From NCBI RefSeq assembly GCF_000820185.1, contig NZ_CDCA01000037.1:36652-100651 (forward strand): a DNA stretch of 64,000 nucleotides, read 5' to 3'. The DNA comes from Aeromonas tecta. Its GTDB lineage: Bacteria > Pseudomonadota > Gammaproteobacteria > Enterobacterales > Aeromonadaceae. The notes beneath the pieces were generated by a model. That model was not told where the DNA came from. It saw only the letters and a program-made list of their open reading frames with translations, and ran no database searches. Shown here piece after piece: positions 34,779 through 46,988 of this stretch (its first letter is position 1; the number at the start of each line of letters is the position of its first letter). A program made the translations under genes and the position numbers.

Positions 34779-35345
34779 ATGAGCCAGCAATGTCAGTGCA
34801 AGAACACAGGGTCTCCAGCGGGACAGAGTGCATGTCAGGGCAAGGGGGATGGACTCGTCCCAGGACTGAAAGAGGAGTTCGTCCTGAGTCAGGCCGAACA
34901 CGACGCCATCCTGCATGAGACGCACCACTACGAAGATCCCCGCGCCGCCAGCATCGAAGCACTCAAGATAGTGCAGCAGACCCATGGCTGGGTACCGGAT
35001 GGTGCCATCCACGCCATCGCCGGCCTGCTCGGCATCCCCGCCAGCGACGTGGAGGGGGTCGCGACTTTCTATAGCCAGATCTTCCGCCAACCAGTGGGTC
35101 GTCACATCATCCGGGTCTGTGACAGCATGGTCTGCTACATCAACGGCCACGAGCAGCTGTTGGCCGGCCTGAAAGAGGTGATGGATCTCGCCCCCGGCCA
35201 AACCTCGGCCGATGGCCGCTTCACCCTGCTGCCGGTCTGCTGCCTCGGCAACTGCGACAAGGGTCCGGCGTTGATGATCGACGACGACACCTACGGCGGA
35301 CTCGATGCCGTCAACCTGCTCAAGACTTTGGAGGCTTATCCATGA
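34779..35345 (+). CDS. nuoE: NADH-quinone oxidoreductase subunit E
   Basis: A thioredoxin-like subunit (188 aa) that holds [2Fe-2S] cluster N1a. Ligands are in CDSMVC (first pair) and CCLGNC (second pair), each with the expected spacing. The N-terminus is about 20 residues longer than in E. coli (166 aa) and carries three extra cysteines (5, 7 and 19) in [15 protein letters not shown], an unusual feature. It overlaps nuoF by 4 nt (ATGA); a 60-nt gap with a GC hairpin separates it from nuoCD. Confidence 0.96.
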   Translation: MSQQCQCKNTGSPAGQSACQGKGDGLVPGLKEEFVLSQAEHDAILHETHHYEDPRAASIEALKIVQQTHGWVPDGAIHAIAGLLGIPASDVEGVATFYSQIFRQPVGRHIIRVCDSMVCYINGHEQLLAGLKEVMDLAPGQTSADGRFTLLPVCCLGNCDKGPALMIDDDTYGGLDAVNLLKTLEAYP

Positions 35346-36709
35346 GCCTGGCATCCCTTGGCACCGCCAACCGCACCCCGCGCGCGGCCGAAACCCACCC
35401 GCTGACCTGGCGACTGCGCGACGACGGCCAGCCGGTCTGGCTTGAGGAATATCAGGCCAAGCAGGGCTATGATGCGGCCCGCAAGGCGCTGGGTCAGATG
35501 ACCCCGGACGAGATCGTCAACACCGTCAAGGACGCCGGTCTCAAGGGCCGCGGCGGCGCCGGTTTCTCCACCGGGGTCAAGTGGGGGCTGATGCCCAAAG
35601 ACGAGAGCATGAACATCCGTTACCTGCTCTGCAACGCCGACGAGATGGAGCCGAATACCTGGAAGGATCGGCTGCTGATGGAGCAACTGCCCCACCTGCT
35701 GATCGAGGGGATGATCATCTCGGCCCGCGCGCTCAAGGCCTATCGCGGTTACATCTTCCTGCGCGGCGAGTACGTGGACGCCGCCGTCAACCTGCGCCGT
35801 GCGGTGGAAGAAGCCAAGGCCGCCGGTTTGCTCGGCAAGAACATCTTGGGCTCTGGCTTTGATTTTGAGCTGTTCGTTCACACCGGCGCGGGTCGCTACA
35901 TCTGCGGCGAAGAGACAGCGCTCATCAACTCCCTGGAAGGGCGCCGCGCCAACCCGCGCGCCAAGCCCCCCTTCCCTGCCGTCTCCGGCGTCTGGGGCAA
36001 ACCGACTTGCGTCAACAACGTCGAGACCCTGTGCAACGTCCCCGCCATCATCGGCAGTGGCGTCGAATGGTACAAGGGACTGGCGCTGCCGGGCTCGGAA
36101 GATCACGGCACCAAGCTGATGGGCTTCTCCGGCAAGGTCAACAACCCGGGTCTGTGGGAGCTGCCCTTTGGCATCACCGCCCGCGAGCTGTTTGAAAACT
36201 ATGCCGGCGGCATGAAGCCAGGTTATCGCCTGAAGGCCTGGCAGCCGGGCGGCGCCGGTACCGGCTTCCTGCTGCCAGAACATCTGGATGCCCAGATGTA
36301 CGCCGGAGGCATCGGCAAGGTCGGCACCCGCATGGGCACCGGCCTCGCCATGGCGGTGGATGACAGCATCAACATGGTCTCCCTGCTGCGCAACATGGAA
36401 GAGTTCTTCGCCCGCGAATCCTGCGGCTGGTGTACTCCCTGTCGCGATGGCCTGCCCTGGAGCGTCAAGCTATTGCGAGCACTGGAGCGTGGCGAAGGCC
36501 AGCCCGGCGATCTCGCGACCCTTGAACAGCTGTGCAACTTCCTCGGCCCGGGCAAGACCTTCTGCGCTCACGCCCCTGGCGCCGTCGAGCCCCTTGGCAG
36601 TGCGATGAAGTATTTCAGATCCGAGTTCGAGGCCGGTATCAAGGGGCCACAGGATAATCGCAAGTTACTCAAAGGGATCCAGCCCAATCTGCTGGGCGAA
36701 CGCTGGTAA
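35342..36709 (+). CDS. nuoF: NADH-quinone oxidoreductase subunit F
   Basis: The NADH-binding subunit (455 aa), site of hydride transfer to FMN. The FMN/NADH glycine-rich loop is [14 protein letters not shown], followed by [13 protein letters not shown] and [19 protein letters not shown]. The [4Fe-4S] cluster N3 is bound by [12 protein letters not shown] and a later cysteine (TFCAHAPG). Start overlaps nuoE by 4 nt. An 81-nt gap follows before nuoG. Confidence 0.98.
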   Translation: MSLASLGTANRTPRAAETHPLTWRLRDDGQPVWLEEYQAKQGYDAARKALGQMTPDEIVNTVKDAGLKGRGGAGFSTGVKWGLMPKDESMNIRYLLCNADEMEPNTWKDRLLMEQLPHLLIEGMIISARALKAYRGYIFLRGEYVDAAVNLRRAVEEAKAAGLLGKNILGSGFDFELFVHTGAGRYICGEETALINSLEGRRANPRAKPPFPAVSGVWGKPTCVNNVETLCNVPAIIGSGVEWYKGLALPGSEDHGTKLMGFSGKVNNPGLWELPFGITARELFENYAGGMKPGYRLKAWQPGGAGTGFLLPEHLDAQMYAGGIGKVGTRMGTGLAMAVDDSINMVSLLRNMEEFFARESCGWCTPCRDGLPWSVKLLRALERGEGQPGDLATLEQLCNFLGPGKTFCAHAPGAVEPLGSAMKYFRSEFEAGIKGPQDNRKLLKGIQPNLLGERW

Positions 36710-36790
36710 GACGCGACTGTGCGTCCGCAGCTGGTCGGTCTGAACTAGCGCGAGCCAAAGATTTTATCTAATTGAAGTCAGGGAAGTTGT

Positions 36791-39520
36791 ATGGCCACCA
36801 TATATGTAGACGGTAAAGAGTACGAGGTAGACGGGGCAGACAACCTGCTGCAAGCCTGTCTGTCGCTGGGCCTCGATATCCCCTATTTTTGCTGGCATCC
36901 GGCGCTCGGGAGCGTCGGTGCCTGCCGCCAGTGTGCGGTGAAGCAGTATCAAAACGCCGATGACAAGCGGGGCCGCCTGGTCATGTCCTGCATGGCGCCC
37001 TCCACCGATGGCAGCTATATCTCCATCGAGGATGAAGAGGCGAAGGAGTTTCGCAAGAGCGTGGTGGAGTGGCAGATGACCAACCACCCCCACGACTGCC
37101 CGGTGTGTGAAGAGGGCGGCGCCTGCCACCTGCAAGACATGACGGTAATGACCGGCCACAACAGCCGTCGCTACCGCTTCACCAAGCGTACCCACCAGAA
37201 TCAGGATCTCGGCCCCTTCATCAATCATGAGATGAACCGCTGTATCGCCTGCTATCGCTGCGTGCGCTACTACAAGGATTACGCCGGTGGCGAGGATCTC
37301 GGCGTCTACGGCGCCCACGACAACGTCTACTTCGGCCGGGTCGAGGATGGCACTCTCGAGAGCGAGTTCTCCGGCAATCTGGTGGAGGTTTGCCCCACCG
37401 GTGTGTTCACCGACAAGACTCACTCCGAGCGCTACAACCGCAAATGGGACATGCAGTTCGCCCCCAGCGTCTGCCAGCAGTGCTCGGTCGGCTGCAACAT
37501 CAGCCCGGGTGAGCGTTACGGCGAGCTGCGCCGCATCGAAAACCGCTACCACGGCGCCCTGAACCACTACTTCCTGTGTGACCGCGGCCGCTTCGGCTAT
37601 GGCTATGTCAATCTGGCCGAGCGCCCGCGCCAACCTCTGCTCCAGGATGGCAACGATCGCCTCGCCATCACGGTGGACGGTGCCCTGAACCGCGCTGCCG
37701 ACGCCCTGCGCACCGCCTCCGGCGTCATCGGTATCGGCTCGCCCCGCGCCTCGCTTGAGAGTAACTTCGCCCTGCGCGAGCTGGTTGGCGCCGCCAACTT
37801 CTACAGCGGTGTTGAGAAGAGCGAATGGGAATGCCTGCAAAAAATGCTGCAGATCCTGCAGCATGGCGGCGTGCGCACCCCGAGCCTGCGCGACATGGAA
37901 GAAGCCGACGCCGTGCTGGTACTGGGCGAAGATGTCACCCAGACTGCCGCCCGCATCGCCCTGGCCCTGCGCCAGGCGGTCAAGGGCAAAGGCCGCGAAA
38001 TCGCCCGCAAGATGAAGGTCGATCTCTGGCAGGTCGCCGCCGTGCAGACCCTGGCTCAGAACGAGCGCTACCCGCTGCTGATCACCAGCCTGGACGCCAC
38101 CCGTCTTGACGACGTGGCGAGCGGCACCCTGCACGCCCCTCATGCCGATCAGGCGCGTCTCGGTTTCGCCATCGCCCATCTGCTCGATGGCTCGGCCCCA
38201 GCCCTGACTGATCTCTCAAGCGAACAGCAAGCCCTGGCCGCTCAATGGGCCGAGTTGCTTGGCAACGCCAAGAAGCCGCTCATCATCGCAGGCGCCGGTG
38301 CCCGCAATCAGGCCTTGCTCGACGCGGCCAGCAATATCGCCCGCGCCCTCAAGGGCCGTGGTCAGGCGGTGGATCTGGCGCTGGTAGCGCAAGAGACCAA
38401 CAGCCTGGGTCTGGCCATGCTGGCCGGCGGCGCCGCGCCGCTGGAAGCCGCCTTTGAGCGTATCGAAGGGGAGGAAAAGCTCGCGCTCATCACCCTGGAG
38501 AACGATCTCTACCGCCGCGCCCCGCGTAGCCGGGTCGATGCCGTCATCGAACGCCTGCAGCATCTGCTGGTGGTCGACCATCAAGATACCGGCACCGCCA
38601 AGAAGGCCGGCCTGGTACTGCCCGCCGCCAGCTTCGCCGAAGCCGATGGCACCCTCATCAACATGGAAGGCCGCGCCCAGCGCTTCTTCCAGGTCTATGC
38701 CCCCGCCTTCTACGATGCCGACATTCAGGTGCGTGAGAGCTGGCGTTGGCTGGCCGCGCTGCAAGGCGCCCTGGAGCGCAAGCCCCTGCGCTGGAACAAC
38801 TTCGATGAGGTGAGCAGTGCCTGCGCCGCCAGCGCGCCGCTGCTGGCCACCATGCGCGAAGCCGCCCCCAACGCGGGTTTGCGCATCCGCGGCATGAAGC
38901 TCGCTCGCGAGCCGCACCGCTACAGCGGCCGCACCTCCATGCTGGCGGATCAGAACGTGAGCGAGCCCAGGGTCGCCCAAGATCCTGACTCGCCGTTCAA
39001 CTTCTCCATGGAAGGCTACGCCGGTGCCCGCCAACCGCTGCAACAGGTGCCTTTTGCCTGGGCGCCGGGCTGGAACTCCCCTTCTGCCTGGAACAAGTTC
39101 CAGGACGAGGTGGGTGGCAACCTGCGCGCCGGAGATCCCGGCCGCCGTCTGCTGGAGCCGGGCGAAGATAGCCTGGGTTGGTTCGACAGCATCCCCGCGC
39201 CCTTCCAGGCTCGGGAGGCGCTGCAGGTGGTGAGTTACGATCAGCTGTTTGGCGGCGAGGAACTCTCCGCCAAGAGCCCGGTCATTCAGGCGCGGATGAG
39301 CGACCCCACCCTGGTGCTGAACCCGGCCGACGCCAGTCGCCTGTCCCTCAGTGCCGGCAGTCAGGTCGCTCTCTCCTGGGGTGGCAACCACTGGCGGCTG
39401 ACCCTGCGTGTCAGTGATCAACTGGCCCAGGGCCTGCTCGGCCTGCCCCTTGGCGCCAACGGCTTGCCGACCGCGCTGCATCACGCCTTTATCGATAACC
39501 TGCAGGAGGCCATAGCATGA
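36791..39520 (+). CDS. nuoG: NADH-quinone oxidoreductase subunit G
   Basis: The largest peripheral subunit (909 aa). Cluster N1b is bound by [15 protein letters not shown] and the later MSCMAP; N5 by [14 protein letters not shown] (His plus three Cys); N6b by CIACYRC and VCPTG; and the extra cluster N7 by CQQCSVGC and the later LCDRG, as in E. coli. The rest (about 300-909) is a molybdopterin-oxidoreductase-like domain that has lost the cofactor. It overlaps nuoH by 4 nt. Confidence 0.98.
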   Translation: MATIYVDGKEYEVDGADNLLQACLSLGLDIPYFCWHPALGSVGACRQCAVKQYQNADDKRGRLVMSCMAPSTDGSYISIEDEEAKEFRKSVVEWQMTNHPHDCPVCEEGGACHLQDMTVMTGHNSRRYRFTKRTHQNQDLGPFINHEMNRCIACYRCVRYYKDYAGGEDLGVYGAHDNVYFGRVEDGTLESEFSGNLVEVCPTGVFTDKTHSERYNRKWDMQFAPSVCQQCSVGCNISPGERYGELRRIENRYHGALNHYFLCDRGRFGYGYVNLAERPRQPLLQDGNDRLAITVDGALNRAADALRTASGVIGIGSPRASLESNFALRELVGAANFYSGVEKSEWECLQKMLQILQHGGVRTPSLRDMEEADAVLVLGEDVTQTAARIALALRQAVKGKGREIARKMKVDLWQVAAVQTLAQNERYPLLITSLDATRLDDVASGTLHAPHADQARLGFAIAHLLDGSAPALTDLSSEQQALAAQWAELLGNAKKPLIIAGAGARNQALLDAASNIARALKGRGQAVDLALVAQETNSLGLAMLAGGAAPLEAAFERIEGEEKLALITLENDLYRRAPRSRVDAVIERLQHLLVVDHQDTGTAKKAGLVLPAASFAEADGTLINMEGRAQRFFQVYAPAFYDADIQVRESWRWLAALQGALERKPLRWNNFDEVSSACAASAPLLATMREAAPNAGLRIRGMKLAREPHRYSGRTSMLADQNVSEPRVAQDPDSPFNFSMEGYAGARQPLQQVPFAWAPGWNSPSAWNKFQDEVGGNLRAGDPGRRLLEPGEDSLGWFDSIPAPFQAREALQVVSYDQLFGGEELSAKSPVIQARMSDPTLVLNPADASRLSLSAGSQVALSWGGNHWRLTLRVSDQLAQGLLGLPLGANGLPTALHHAFIDNLQEAIA

Positions 39521-40482
39521 GTGATGAGCTGATCGACCTGTTGCTGGAAGTAGGCAAGGCCCTGATCGTGTTGGTGGGCATAGTGGGGGCCGGTGCCTTC
39601 ATGAGCTTCATCGAGCGCCGTCTGCTGGCACTCTGGCAGGATCGCTACGGCCCCAACCGGGTGGGCCCCTTCGGCCTGCTGCAGTTGGCGGCCGACATGG
39701 TCAAGATGTTCTTCAAGGAGGACTGGATCCCACCGTTCGCCGATCGCCGGATATTCGTGCTGGCTCCCATCATCGCCTTTACCGCCTTCATTCTGGCGTT
39801 TGCGGTGGTGCCGATCACCCCCACCTGGGGCGTGGCGGATCTCAACGTGGGCCTGCTCTACATCCTGGCTATCGCAGGGCTGGCGGTTTACGCCGTGCTA
39901 TTCGCCGGCTGGTCTAGCAACAACAAGTACTCCTTGCTCGGCAGCCTGCGTGCCTCGGCTCAGACCCTCTCCTATGAGGTGTTCCTCGGCCTGTCATTGA
40001 TGGGCATCGTCATCCAGACCGGCAGCTTCAACCTGCGGGAGATCGTCGAGGCCCAGGCAGATCTGTGGAACGTGGTACCCCAGATCCTGGGCTTCATCAC
40101 CTTCCTGTTTGCCGGTGTCGCCGTCACCCACCGCCACCCGTTCGATCAGCCGGAGGCCGAGCAAGAACTCGCCGACGGTTATCACATCGAGTATGCGGGC
40201 ATGAAGTGGGGTCTGTTCTTCGTGGGCGAGTACATCGGCATCGTGCTGGTCTCCTCCCTCATCGTGACCCTGTTCTTCGGTGGCTGGCACGGCCCCTGGC
40301 TGCCGCCCTTCATCTGGTTCGCCCTGAAGACCGCCTGTTTCATGGTGTTCTTCATCCTGCTGCGGGCCTCCCTGCCCCGCCCGCGTTTCGACCAGGTAAT
40401 GTCTTTTGGCTGGAAAGTCTGCCTGCCGCTGACCCTGCTCAATATGCTGGTCACCGGCGCCGTGGTGCTGATGAATGTGTAA
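39517..40482 (+). CDS. nuoH: NADH-quinone oxidoreductase subunit H
   Basis: A membrane subunit (321 aa) with about eight helices that forms the entrance of the quinone chamber. The cytoplasmic first loop [24 protein letters not shown] and the charged [24 protein letters not shown] loop are strongly conserved and contain the Glu residues linked to proton coupling. A 96-nt gap with a hairpin separates it from nuoI. Confidence 0.97.
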   Translation: MSDELIDLLLEVGKALIVLVGIVGAGAFMSFIERRLLALWQDRYGPNRVGPFGLLQLAADMVKMFFKEDWIPPFADRRIFVLAPIIAFTAFILAFAVVPITPTWGVADLNVGLLYILAIAGLAVYAVLFAGWSSNNKYSLLGSLRASAQTLSYEVFLGLSLMGIVIQTGSFNLREIVEAQADLWNVVPQILGFITFLFAGVAVTHRHPFDQPEAEQELADGYHIEYAGMKWGLFFVGEYIGIVLVSSLIVTLFFGGWHGPWLPPFIWFALKTACFMVFFILLRASLPRPRFDQVMSFGWKVCLPLTLLNMLVTGAVVLMNV

Positions 40483-40578
40483 CAAGGCCGATATGGATAT
40501 GAAGATTGTAAGGACGTCTCCCATCCCGAACGGGATCCAGCAAGACGCCAGTGCTGATAAATGTGCAGTGAGGCACCT

Positions 40579-41121
40579 ATGAAAATTACGAACATTATCA
40601 AGGGTGTTGGCACCCAGTTGCGAAGCCTGGGGATGGTGTTCTCCCATGCCTGGCGCCCTCGCGAGACCCTGAGCTACCCGGAGCAGGCGGTCTATGCCGC
40701 CCCCCGTTTTCGCGGTCGCATCATACTGACCCGGGATCCCGATGGTGACGAGCGCTGCGTGGCGTGCAACCTGTGCGCCGTAGCCTGCCCGGTCGGTTGC
40801 ATCTCGCTGCAAAAAGCGGAGCGAGACGATGGTCGCTGGTATCCGGAGTTTTTCCGCATCAACTTCTCCCGCTGCATCTTCTGCGGCCTGTGCGAGGAAG
40901 CCTGTCCCACCACCGCCATCCAGCTCACCCCGGACTTCGAGATGGGCGAGTATCGCCGCCAGGATCTGGTGTACGAGAAAGAGGACTTGCTGATCAGCGG
41001 TCCCGGCAAATACCCGGACTACAACTTCTACCGCATGAGCGGGATGGCCATCGACGGCAAGCCGAAAGGGGATGCCGAGAACGAAGCCAAGCCCATCGAT
41101 GTCAAGAGCCTGCTGCCCTAG
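40579..41121 (+). CDS. nuoI: NADH-quinone oxidoreductase subunit I
   Basis: A ferredoxin-like subunit (180 aa) holding the two [4Fe-4S] clusters N6a and N6b-type chain. The two motifs are [12 protein letters not shown] and [13 protein letters not shown] chose ATG 40579 (MKITNIIKG) with an AGG-type ribosome site; it gives exactly the E. coli length. A longer frame (40561) adds six residues. It lies 9 nt before nuoJ. Confidence 0.97.
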   Translation: MKITNIIKGVGTQLRSLGMVFSHAWRPRETLSYPEQAVYAAPRFRGRIILTRDPDGDERCVACNLCAVACPVGCISLQKAERDDGRWYPEFFRINFSRCIFCGLCEEACPTTAIQLTPDFEMGEYRRQDLVYEKEDLLISGPGKYPDYNFYRMSGMAIDGKPKGDAENEAKPIDVKSLLP

Positions 41122-41130
41122 GAGTCAATC

Positions 41131-41682
41131 ATGGAACTGGCATTCTATGCCGCGGCCCTGGTCGCCATTTACAGTACTGTGCGGGTGATCAGCACCAGCA
41201 ACCCGATGCACGCGCTGCTCAACCTCATCATCTCGCTCATCGCCGTGGCCATGATCTTCTTCTGTCTGGGAGCCTCGTTCGCGGGCGCCCTGCAGGTGAT
41301 CGTCTACGCGGGCGCCATCATGGTGTTGTTCGTGTTCGTAGTGATGATGCTGAACCTGGGCTCTTCCCAGGATCAGGAACGTCACTGGCTCACCCCCACC
41401 ACCTGGGGCGGCCCTGCCCTGCTCTCTCTCGTCCTGCTCGGCTTCCTGGCCTATGGCATCCTCGGGGTTACCGGCGGTGAACTGGGTCTGACCGACGTCA
41501 GTGCCAAGGAAGTCGGCATCGCCCTGTTCGGTCCTTATGTGCTGGCGGTGGAGCTCGCCTCCATCCTGCTGCTGGCAGGTCTGGTCACCGCCTATCACCT
41601 CGGCCGTGAGGACAAGAGCGGGGAAGTGCTCTCCGTCCCCAAAACCGCCCCTCGTCCGAACCAAGAAGGAGGTCAGCAATGA
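41131..41682 (+). CDS. nuoJ: NADH-quinone oxidoreductase subunit J
   Basis: A membrane subunit (183 aa) with five helices. The conserved [22 protein letters not shown] segment carries the pi-bulge helix region. The C-terminal tail is hydrophilic and variable. Start follows nuoI by 9 nt with GGAG upstream; its stop overlaps the nuoK start by 4 nt. Confidence 0.96.
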   Translation: MELAFYAAALVAIYSTVRVISTSNPMHALLNLIISLIAVAMIFFCLGASFAGALQVIVYAGAIMVLFVFVVMMLNLGSSQDQERHWLTPTTWGGPALLSLVLLGFLAYGILGVTGGELGLTDVSAKEVGIALFGPYVLAVELASILLLAGLVTAYHLGREDKSGEVLSVPKTAPRPNQEGGQQ

Positions 41683-41987
41683 GTGGTATTCCTATGGAAC
41701 ATGGTTTGCTGCTCGCGGCAATCCTGTTCTGCATCGGTCTTTGCGGCCTGCTGATCCGTCGTAACTTGCTGTTTATCCTCATGAGTATTGAAATCATGAT
41801 GAATGCGTCCGCGCTGGCGTTCGTGGTGGCTGGTAGCCGCTGGGCCCAGGCCGACGGCCAGATCATGTACATACTGGTGATTTCTCTGGCGGCAGCGGAG
41901 GCCAGTATCGGCCTCGCCCTGTTACTGCTGCTCTATCGTCGTTACCACACCCTCAACGTGGACACTGTGAGCGAGATGCGCGGATGA
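41679..41987 (+). CDS. nuoK: NADH-quinone oxidoreductase subunit K
   Basis: A small antiporter-like membrane subunit (102 aa) with three helices. The two buried glutamates used in proton transfer are Glu38 (SIEIMMN) and Glu74 (AAAEASIG), matching Glu36 and Glu72 of E. coli with a 2-residue offset at the N-terminus. A strong ribosome site AGGAGG precedes ATG 41679. It overlaps both nuoJ and nuoL by 4 nt. Confidence 0.97.
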   Translation: MSGIPMEHGLLLAAILFCIGLCGLLIRRNLLFILMSIEIMMNASALAFVVAGSRWAQADGQIMYILVISLAAAEASIGLALLLLLYRRYHTLNVDTVSEMRG

Positions 41988-43831
41988 GCCTCCTATTCCT
42001 GACTTTCCTGTTCCCGCTGCTGGGATGGCTGGTGCTGGCCTTCTCCATTGGCCGCCTCAGTGAACGCACCTCAGCGTTCATCGGTGTCGGCAGTATCGGC
42101 CTGTCGGCCCTGACCACAATCTGGGTCGGCATCGATTTTCTCGGCAACATGCCGGTGGGCGGCGTCTACACCCAGACCCTGTGGCAGTGGATGGCGGTGG
42201 GTGAATTCACCCCCACCTTCCGCCTGGCGCTGGATGGGCTGTCGCTCACCATGCTGGGCGTGGTGACCGGGGTGGGTTTCTTCATCCACCTGTTCGCCTC
42301 CTGGTACATGCGCGGAGAAGAGGGCTATTCACGCTTCTTCACCTACACCAACCTGTTTATCGCCAGCATGGTGTTCCTGGTGCTGGCCGATGACTTGCTG
42401 TTCGTCTACCTCGGCTGGGAAGGCGTGGGCCTGTGCAGCTACCTGCTGATCGGCTTCTACTACCGCAACCCGGCCAACGGCGCCGCCGCCCTCAAGGCAT
42501 TCGTGGTGACCCGGGTTGGTGACGTCTTCCTCGCCATCGGTCTGTTCGTCCTGTACCGGGAGCTTGGCACCCTCAACATCCACGAGCTGCTGGTGCGTGC
42601 GCCGGCGATGTTTGCAGAGGGCTCCCCTGCCCTGTCGTTCGCCTGCCTGATGCTGCTCGGTGGCGCTGTCGGTAAATCCGCCCAGCTGCCGCTGCAGACC
42701 TGGCTGGCTGACGCCATGGCGGGCCCGACCCCGGTCTCGGCATTGATCCACGCGGCCACCATGGTGACCGCCGGTGTCTACCTCATCGCCCGTACCCACG
42801 GCCTGTTCCTGCTTGCCCCCGAGATCCTGCATCTGGTGGCGCTGGTCGGTGCCATCACCCTGGTGCTGGCGGGCTTTGCGGCCCTGGTACAGACCGATAT
42901 CAAGCGGATCTTGGCTTACTCCACCATGAGCCAGATTGGCTACATGTTCCTGGCCCTCGGGGTCGGTGCCTGGGACGGGGCCATCTTCCATCTGATGACC
43001 CACGCCTTCTTCAAGGCGCTGTTGTTCCTCTCCGCCGGTGCCGTCATAGTCGCGACCCATCACGAGCAGAACATCTTCAAGATGGGGGGCCTGCGCAAGA
43101 GCCTGCCGCTGGTCTATGCCTGCTTCCTGGTCGGGGGCTCGGCACTGGCCGCGCTGCCGCTGGTGACCGCCGGTTTCTACAGTAAGGACGCCATCCTCTG
43201 GCAGGTGCAGGCCAGTGGCCAGAACACCCTGCTGTGGGCCGGTCTGGTGGGGGCCTTCCTGACCTCCCTCTACACCTTCCGCCTGATCTTCATCGTGTTC
43301 CACGGCAAGCCGCAAACCGAGGCCCATGCCGGTCACGGCCTGGCTCACAAGCTGCCGCTGCTGGTGCTGCTGGTGCTCTCCACCGCCATCGGCGCCTGGA
43401 TAACGCCCCCCCTGGCGGGTGTGCTGCCGGCGGGCCCTGGCGATCACATCGAAGAGGGTCGTCACAGCCTCGAGATCCTCTCCGGCCTCATCGCCGTGGC
43501 GGGTATCGCGCTGGCCGCCTTCCTGTTCCTCGGTGAGCGTCGTCTGGCAAAGAGCATCGCAGAGAGCGCCCCTGGCCGCCTGCTCAGCACCCTCTGGTTC
43601 AACGCCTGGGGCTTTGACTGGCTGTATGACAAGCTCTGGGTCAAGCCCTACCTGCTGGCCACCCGGCTGCTGGGCAAGGATCCGATGGATCGGATGATGA
43701 ACCTGCCCGCCGTGCTGGCCCAGGCAGGCCACCAGCTGCTGGCCTGGACGGTGACCGGCAAGCTGCGCTGGTACGCCGCCTCCATGGGGATGGGCGCCGC
43801 CCTGATCCTGGCGCTGCTGCTGCTCGGCTGA
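41984..43831 (+). CDS. nuoL: NADH-quinone oxidoreductase subunit L
   Basis: The distal antiporter-like proton channel of complex I (615 aa), with about 16 helices and the long lateral helix near the C-terminus. Conserved features are [17 protein letters not shown] (buried Glu), [32 protein letters not shown], and the [19 protein letters not shown] segment. Length equals that of E. coli within two residues. An 84-nt gap with a hairpin separates it from nuoM. Confidence 0.98.
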   Translation: MSLLFLTFLFPLLGWLVLAFSIGRLSERTSAFIGVGSIGLSALTTIWVGIDFLGNMPVGGVYTQTLWQWMAVGEFTPTFRLALDGLSLTMLGVVTGVGFFIHLFASWYMRGEEGYSRFFTYTNLFIASMVFLVLADDLLFVYLGWEGVGLCSYLLIGFYYRNPANGAAALKAFVVTRVGDVFLAIGLFVLYRELGTLNIHELLVRAPAMFAEGSPALSFACLMLLGGAVGKSAQLPLQTWLADAMAGPTPVSALIHAATMVTAGVYLIARTHGLFLLAPEILHLVALVGAITLVLAGFAALVQTDIKRILAYSTMSQIGYMFLALGVGAWDGAIFHLMTHAFFKALLFLSAGAVIVATHHEQNIFKMGGLRKSLPLVYACFLVGGSALAALPLVTAGFYSKDAILWQVQASGQNTLLWAGLVGAFLTSLYTFRLIFIVFHGKPQTEAHAGHGLAHKLPLLVLLVLSTAIGAWITPPLAGVLPAGPGDHIEEGRHSLEILSGLIAVAGIALAAFLFLGERRLAKSIAESAPGRLLSTLWFNAWGFDWLYDKLWVKPYLLATRLLGKDPMDRMMNLPAVLAQAGHQLLAWTVTGKLRWYAASMGMGAALILALLLLG

Positions 43832-43915
43832 GTGTTCTCAACATGAGAGTCCAAACTCTGTGGCAGGCCCGGTGCCTGCCCCATTAGAACTAGAACCTAG
43901 ACGAGAGCTGATATC

Positions 43916-45430
43916 GTGACCTTACTCTGGATCTTGTTAATTCCTTTTATCGGCGGCTTGCTCTGCTGGCAGATGGAGCGCCTCGGTGGACAGTTCGTCC
44001 GCTGGGTAGCCCTGCTGTCCATGAGTGCCTGCTTGTTGCTCTCCGGCGCCATCTGGCTCGGTGGTGACTTCTCCCTCGCCAACCCCGGCCTGCCGGTCTG
44101 GGCCGCCGAGTGGCAGTTGCCCTGGATCCCCCGCTTCGGCATCTCCCTGCACCTTGCGGTGGACGGTCTCTCCCTGCTGATGGTGATGCTCACCAGCTTC
44201 ATTGGCGTGCTGGCCATCCTCTGTTCCTGGAAGGAGATCGTGCAGCGCATCGGCTTCTTCCACCTGAACCTGCTGTGGATTTTGGGCGGCGTACTCGGCG
44301 TCTTCATGGCGGTGGACTTGTTCCTGTTCTTCTTCTTCTGGGAGATGATGCTGGTCCCGATGTACTTCCTGATCGCGCTCTGGGGCCACTCGGTCACCGA
44401 CGGTAAATCCCGGATCAACGCAGCCACCAAGTTCTTCATTTACACCCAGGCCAGCGGCCTCATCATGCTGGTCGCCATCCTCGGGCTGGTGCTGACTCAT
44501 CACGCCGCCACCGGCGTCTTCACCTTCAACTACCTCGACCTGCTCAACACCCCGATGAGCATTGGTGTGCAGTGGCTGCTGATGCTGGGCTTCTTCATCG
44601 CCTTCGCGGTCAAGATGCCGCTGGTGCCCTTGCACGGCTGGTTGCCGGATGCCCACAGTCAGGCACCGACCGCGGGCTCGGTGGATTTGGCGGGGATCTT
44701 GCTGAAAACCGCCGCCTACGGTCTGCTGCGCTTCACCCTGCCGCTGTTCCCCGAGGCCTCCGCCCAGTTCGCCCCCTATGCCATGGGTCTTGGCCTCATC
44801 GGCATCGTCTATGGCGCCCTGCTGGCCTTCGCCCAGACCGACATCAAGAGACTGGTGGCCTACACCAGCATCTCCCACATGGGTTTCGTGATGATCGCCA
44901 TCTACTCCGGTAGCGAGCTGGCGCTGCAAGGCGCCGTGGTGCAGATGATCGCCCACGGCCTCTCCGCAGCCGGTCTGTTCATCCTGTGTGGCCAGCTCTA
45001 CGAGCGCCTGCACACCCGGGACCTGCGCCTGATGGGCGGTCTGTGGGGCCGTCTGCGCTACCTGCCGGGGGTGATGCTGTTCTTCTCGGTGGCCTCATTG
45101 GGGATGCCGGGGACCGGCAACTTCATCGGCGAGTTCCTGATCCTCATCGGCAGCTTCCAGGTTGCGCCGATCATGACCATCATCGCCACCTTCGGTCTGG
45201 TACTGGCCTCGGTCTACTCCCTCATCATGTTGCAGCGCGCCTGTTTCGGTGAGCCCAAGGATGAGAAGGTGCTCAAGGGTCTGGACGGCCGCGAGCTGGT
45301 CATGATGCTGACCATCGCAGGCCTGCTGGTACTGCTCGGCCTCTATCCCCAACCCATACTGGACACCGCCAGCAGCAGCCTGCTGAGCGTGCTGCACTGG
45401 TATGCGCTGCCGGCCACAGGAGCACTGTGA
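43916..45430 (+). CDS. nuoM: NADH-quinone oxidoreductase subunit M
   Basis: An antiporter-like membrane subunit (504 aa) with about 14 helices. The key Glu143 lies in [20 protein letters not shown], and [27 protein letters not shown] and [18 protein letters not shown] segments are present. It starts with GTG (43916), preceded by a GAGAG-type ribosome site; no ATG gives a better fit. The tail before nuoN contains a 12-bp copy of the nuoN ribosome-site region. Confidence 0.97.
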   Translation: MTLLWILLIPFIGGLLCWQMERLGGQFVRWVALLSMSACLLLSGAIWLGGDFSLANPGLPVWAAEWQLPWIPRFGISLHLAVDGLSLLMVMLTSFIGVLAILCSWKEIVQRIGFFHLNLLWILGGVLGVFMAVDLFLFFFFWEMMLVPMYFLIALWGHSVTDGKSRINAATKFFIYTQASGLIMLVAILGLVLTHHAATGVFTFNYLDLLNTPMSIGVQWLLMLGFFIAFAVKMPLVPLHGWLPDAHSQAPTAGSVDLAGILLKTAAYGLLRFTLPLFPEASAQFAPYAMGLGLIGIVYGALLAFAQTDIKRLVAYTSISHMGFVMIAIYSGSELALQGAVVQMIAHGLSAAGLFILCGQLYERLHTRDLRLMGGLWGRLRYLPGVMLFFSVASLGMPGTGNFIGEFLILIGSFQVAPIMTIIATFGLVLASVYSLIMLQRACFGEPKDEKVLKGLDGRELVMMLTIAGLLVLLGLYPQPILDTASSSLLSVLHWYALPATGAL

Positions 45431-45476
45431 TGATGCCTTCTCTTTCGCCTTCCTTGTCCACGTCAGGAGCACTGTC

Positions 45477-46940
45477 ATGACGTTTACCGCAGCTCAACTG
45501 CTGACCCTGCTGCCCCTACTGCTGACCACCGGGGCCATGGTGGCCCTGATGTTGGCCATCGCCTGGAAACGCTGTGATGACACCGCCTTCGCGGTGACCA
45601 TCACCGGTCTGAACCTGGCCCTCTTCTCCCTGCCCATCGTGATGGCGCAAGGGGACCAAGGGGTCACCCCCCTGCTGCAAGTGGACAGCTACGCCGTCTT
45701 CTACATGGGGCTGGTGCTTATCGGTGCCCTGGCGACCTGTACCTTTGGCCGCTCCTGGCTCAAAGGGTATCCGGACAACCGGGAAGAGTTCTACCTGCTG
45801 TTGCTGATCGCCACCGCCGGTGGCCTGGTGCTGGCGGGCTCGCGTCACCTCGCATCGCTCTTCATCGGGATCGAGATGCTGACCCTGCCGATGTTCGGCC
45901 TGGTGGGCTATGCCTACCGCGAGCGTCATTCGCTGGAAGCCAGCATCAAGTACATGGTGCTCTCCGCCGCCGCCACCGCCTTCCTGCTGTTTGGCATGGC
46001 GCTGCTTTACGCCCAGGCGGGAAGCCTGAGCTTCAGCGATCTCGGTCTGACCCTGGCCCAGAGCCCTGCTCACCATCCGCTGTTGATGGGCGGCCTCGGC
46101 CTGATGCTGGTCGGCTTCGCCTTCAAGCTCTCCTTGGCTCCCTTCCACCTCTGGACCCCGGACGTGTACGAGGGTGCCCCTGCACCGGTCGCGACCTTCC
46201 TGGCGACCGTCAGCAAGATCGCCGTATTCTGCGTGCTGCTGCGCTTCTATCTGGCGGTACCGGCCACCTCTGACCCCATGATCCACTGGTTATTGGCGGC
46301 CATGGCAGTCATTTCTATCGTCATCGGCAACCTCTTGGCGCTGATCCAGACCAACATCAAGCGGATGATGGGTTACTCCTCCATCTCCCACTTCGGCTAC
46401 TTGCTGGCGGTGGTGGTGGCGAGTCGCCTCGGCCAGATGCCGGTAGAAGCGGCCGGCGTCTACCTGCTGATGTACCTGTTCACCAGCCTGGGGGCCTTCG
46501 GCGTCATCAGCATGATGTCCAGCCCTTACCGCGGCAAGGATGCGGATTCCCTGCACAGCTACCGCGGCCTGTTCTGGCACCGTCCTTACCTGACCGCCGT
46601 CATGACGGTGATGATGCTCTCTCTCGCTGGTATCCCCATGACCCTGGGCTTCATCGGCAAGTTCTACCTCATCGGCGTCACCGTCGATGCCAAGCTGTGG
46701 TGGCTCTCTGGCGCCATAGTTCTCGGCAGCGCCTTAGGGCTTTACTACTACCTGCGGGTCATGGTCACCCTCTACCTGCGCGAACCCGGCATGCAGCTGC
46801 GCGATGCCAAGGCCGACTGGGCCTTCTCCTCCGGGGGCCTGGTGGTGCTGCTCTCCGCCATTCTGGTGGTGGCGCTGGGTATCTATCCCCAGCCGGTCAT
46901 CAGCCTGGTGCAGGGCTTCCAGAACGTGGTATTGCGATAA
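45477..46940 (+). CDS. nuoN: NADH-quinone oxidoreductase subunit N
   Basis: The third antiporter-like subunit (487 aa), with about 14 helices. It has [68 protein letters not shown] and [19 protein letters not shown], all conserved. I chose ATG 45477 with AGGAG 7 nt upstream; the longer frame is leader. It is the last nuo gene and is followed by a strong terminator. Confidence 0.97.
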   Translation: MTFTAAQLLTLLPLLLTTGAMVALMLAIAWKRCDDTAFAVTITGLNLALFSLPIVMAQGDQGVTPLLQVDSYAVFYMGLVLIGALATCTFGRSWLKGYPDNREEFYLLLLIATAGGLVLAGSRHLASLFIGIEMLTLPMFGLVGYAYRERHSLEASIKYMVLSAAATAFLLFGMALLYAQAGSLSFSDLGLTLAQSPAHHPLLMGGLGLMLVGFAFKLSLAPFHLWTPDVYEGAPAPVATFLATVSKIAVFCVLLRFYLAVPATSDPMIHWLLAAMAVISIVIGNLLALIQTNIKRMMGYSSISHFGYLLAVVVASRLGQMPVEAAGVYLLMYLFTSLGAFGVISMMSSPYRGKDADSLHSYRGLFWHRPYLTAVMTVMMLSLAGIPMTLGFIGKFYLIGVTVDAKLWWLSGAIVLGSALGLYYYLRVMVTLYLREPGMQLRDAKADWAFSSGGLVVLLSAILVVALGIYPQPVISLVQGFQNVVLR

Positions 46941-46959
46941 GCGCAGTCACCCGACATAC

Positions 46960-46988
46960 AAAACCGGCCCTCGTGGCCGGTTTTTTTT
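46960..46988 (+). terminator. nuo operon terminator
   Basis: AAAACCGGCC (46960-46969) pairs with GGCCGGTTTT (46975-46984) around CTCGT, followed by a run of eight T. It is the exact reverse complement of the purL terminator about 300 bp away. Confidence 0.92.

Noticed and set aside
33768..35354. 528-codon open frame antisense to nuoCD and nuoE
   Set aside because: Shadow of two certain genes on the other strand; no ribosome site or recognisable domain.
36764..38179. 471-codon open frame antisense to nuoG
   Set aside because: It lies wholly opposite a strongly conserved gene, its product is low-complexity (Gly/Ala/Val/His-rich) and matches no family I know. Such frames are a by-product of GC-rich codon use.
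42329..43732. 467-codon open frame antisense to nuoL
   Set aside because: Gln/His/Gly-rich translation typical of an antisense shadow of a membrane-protein gene.
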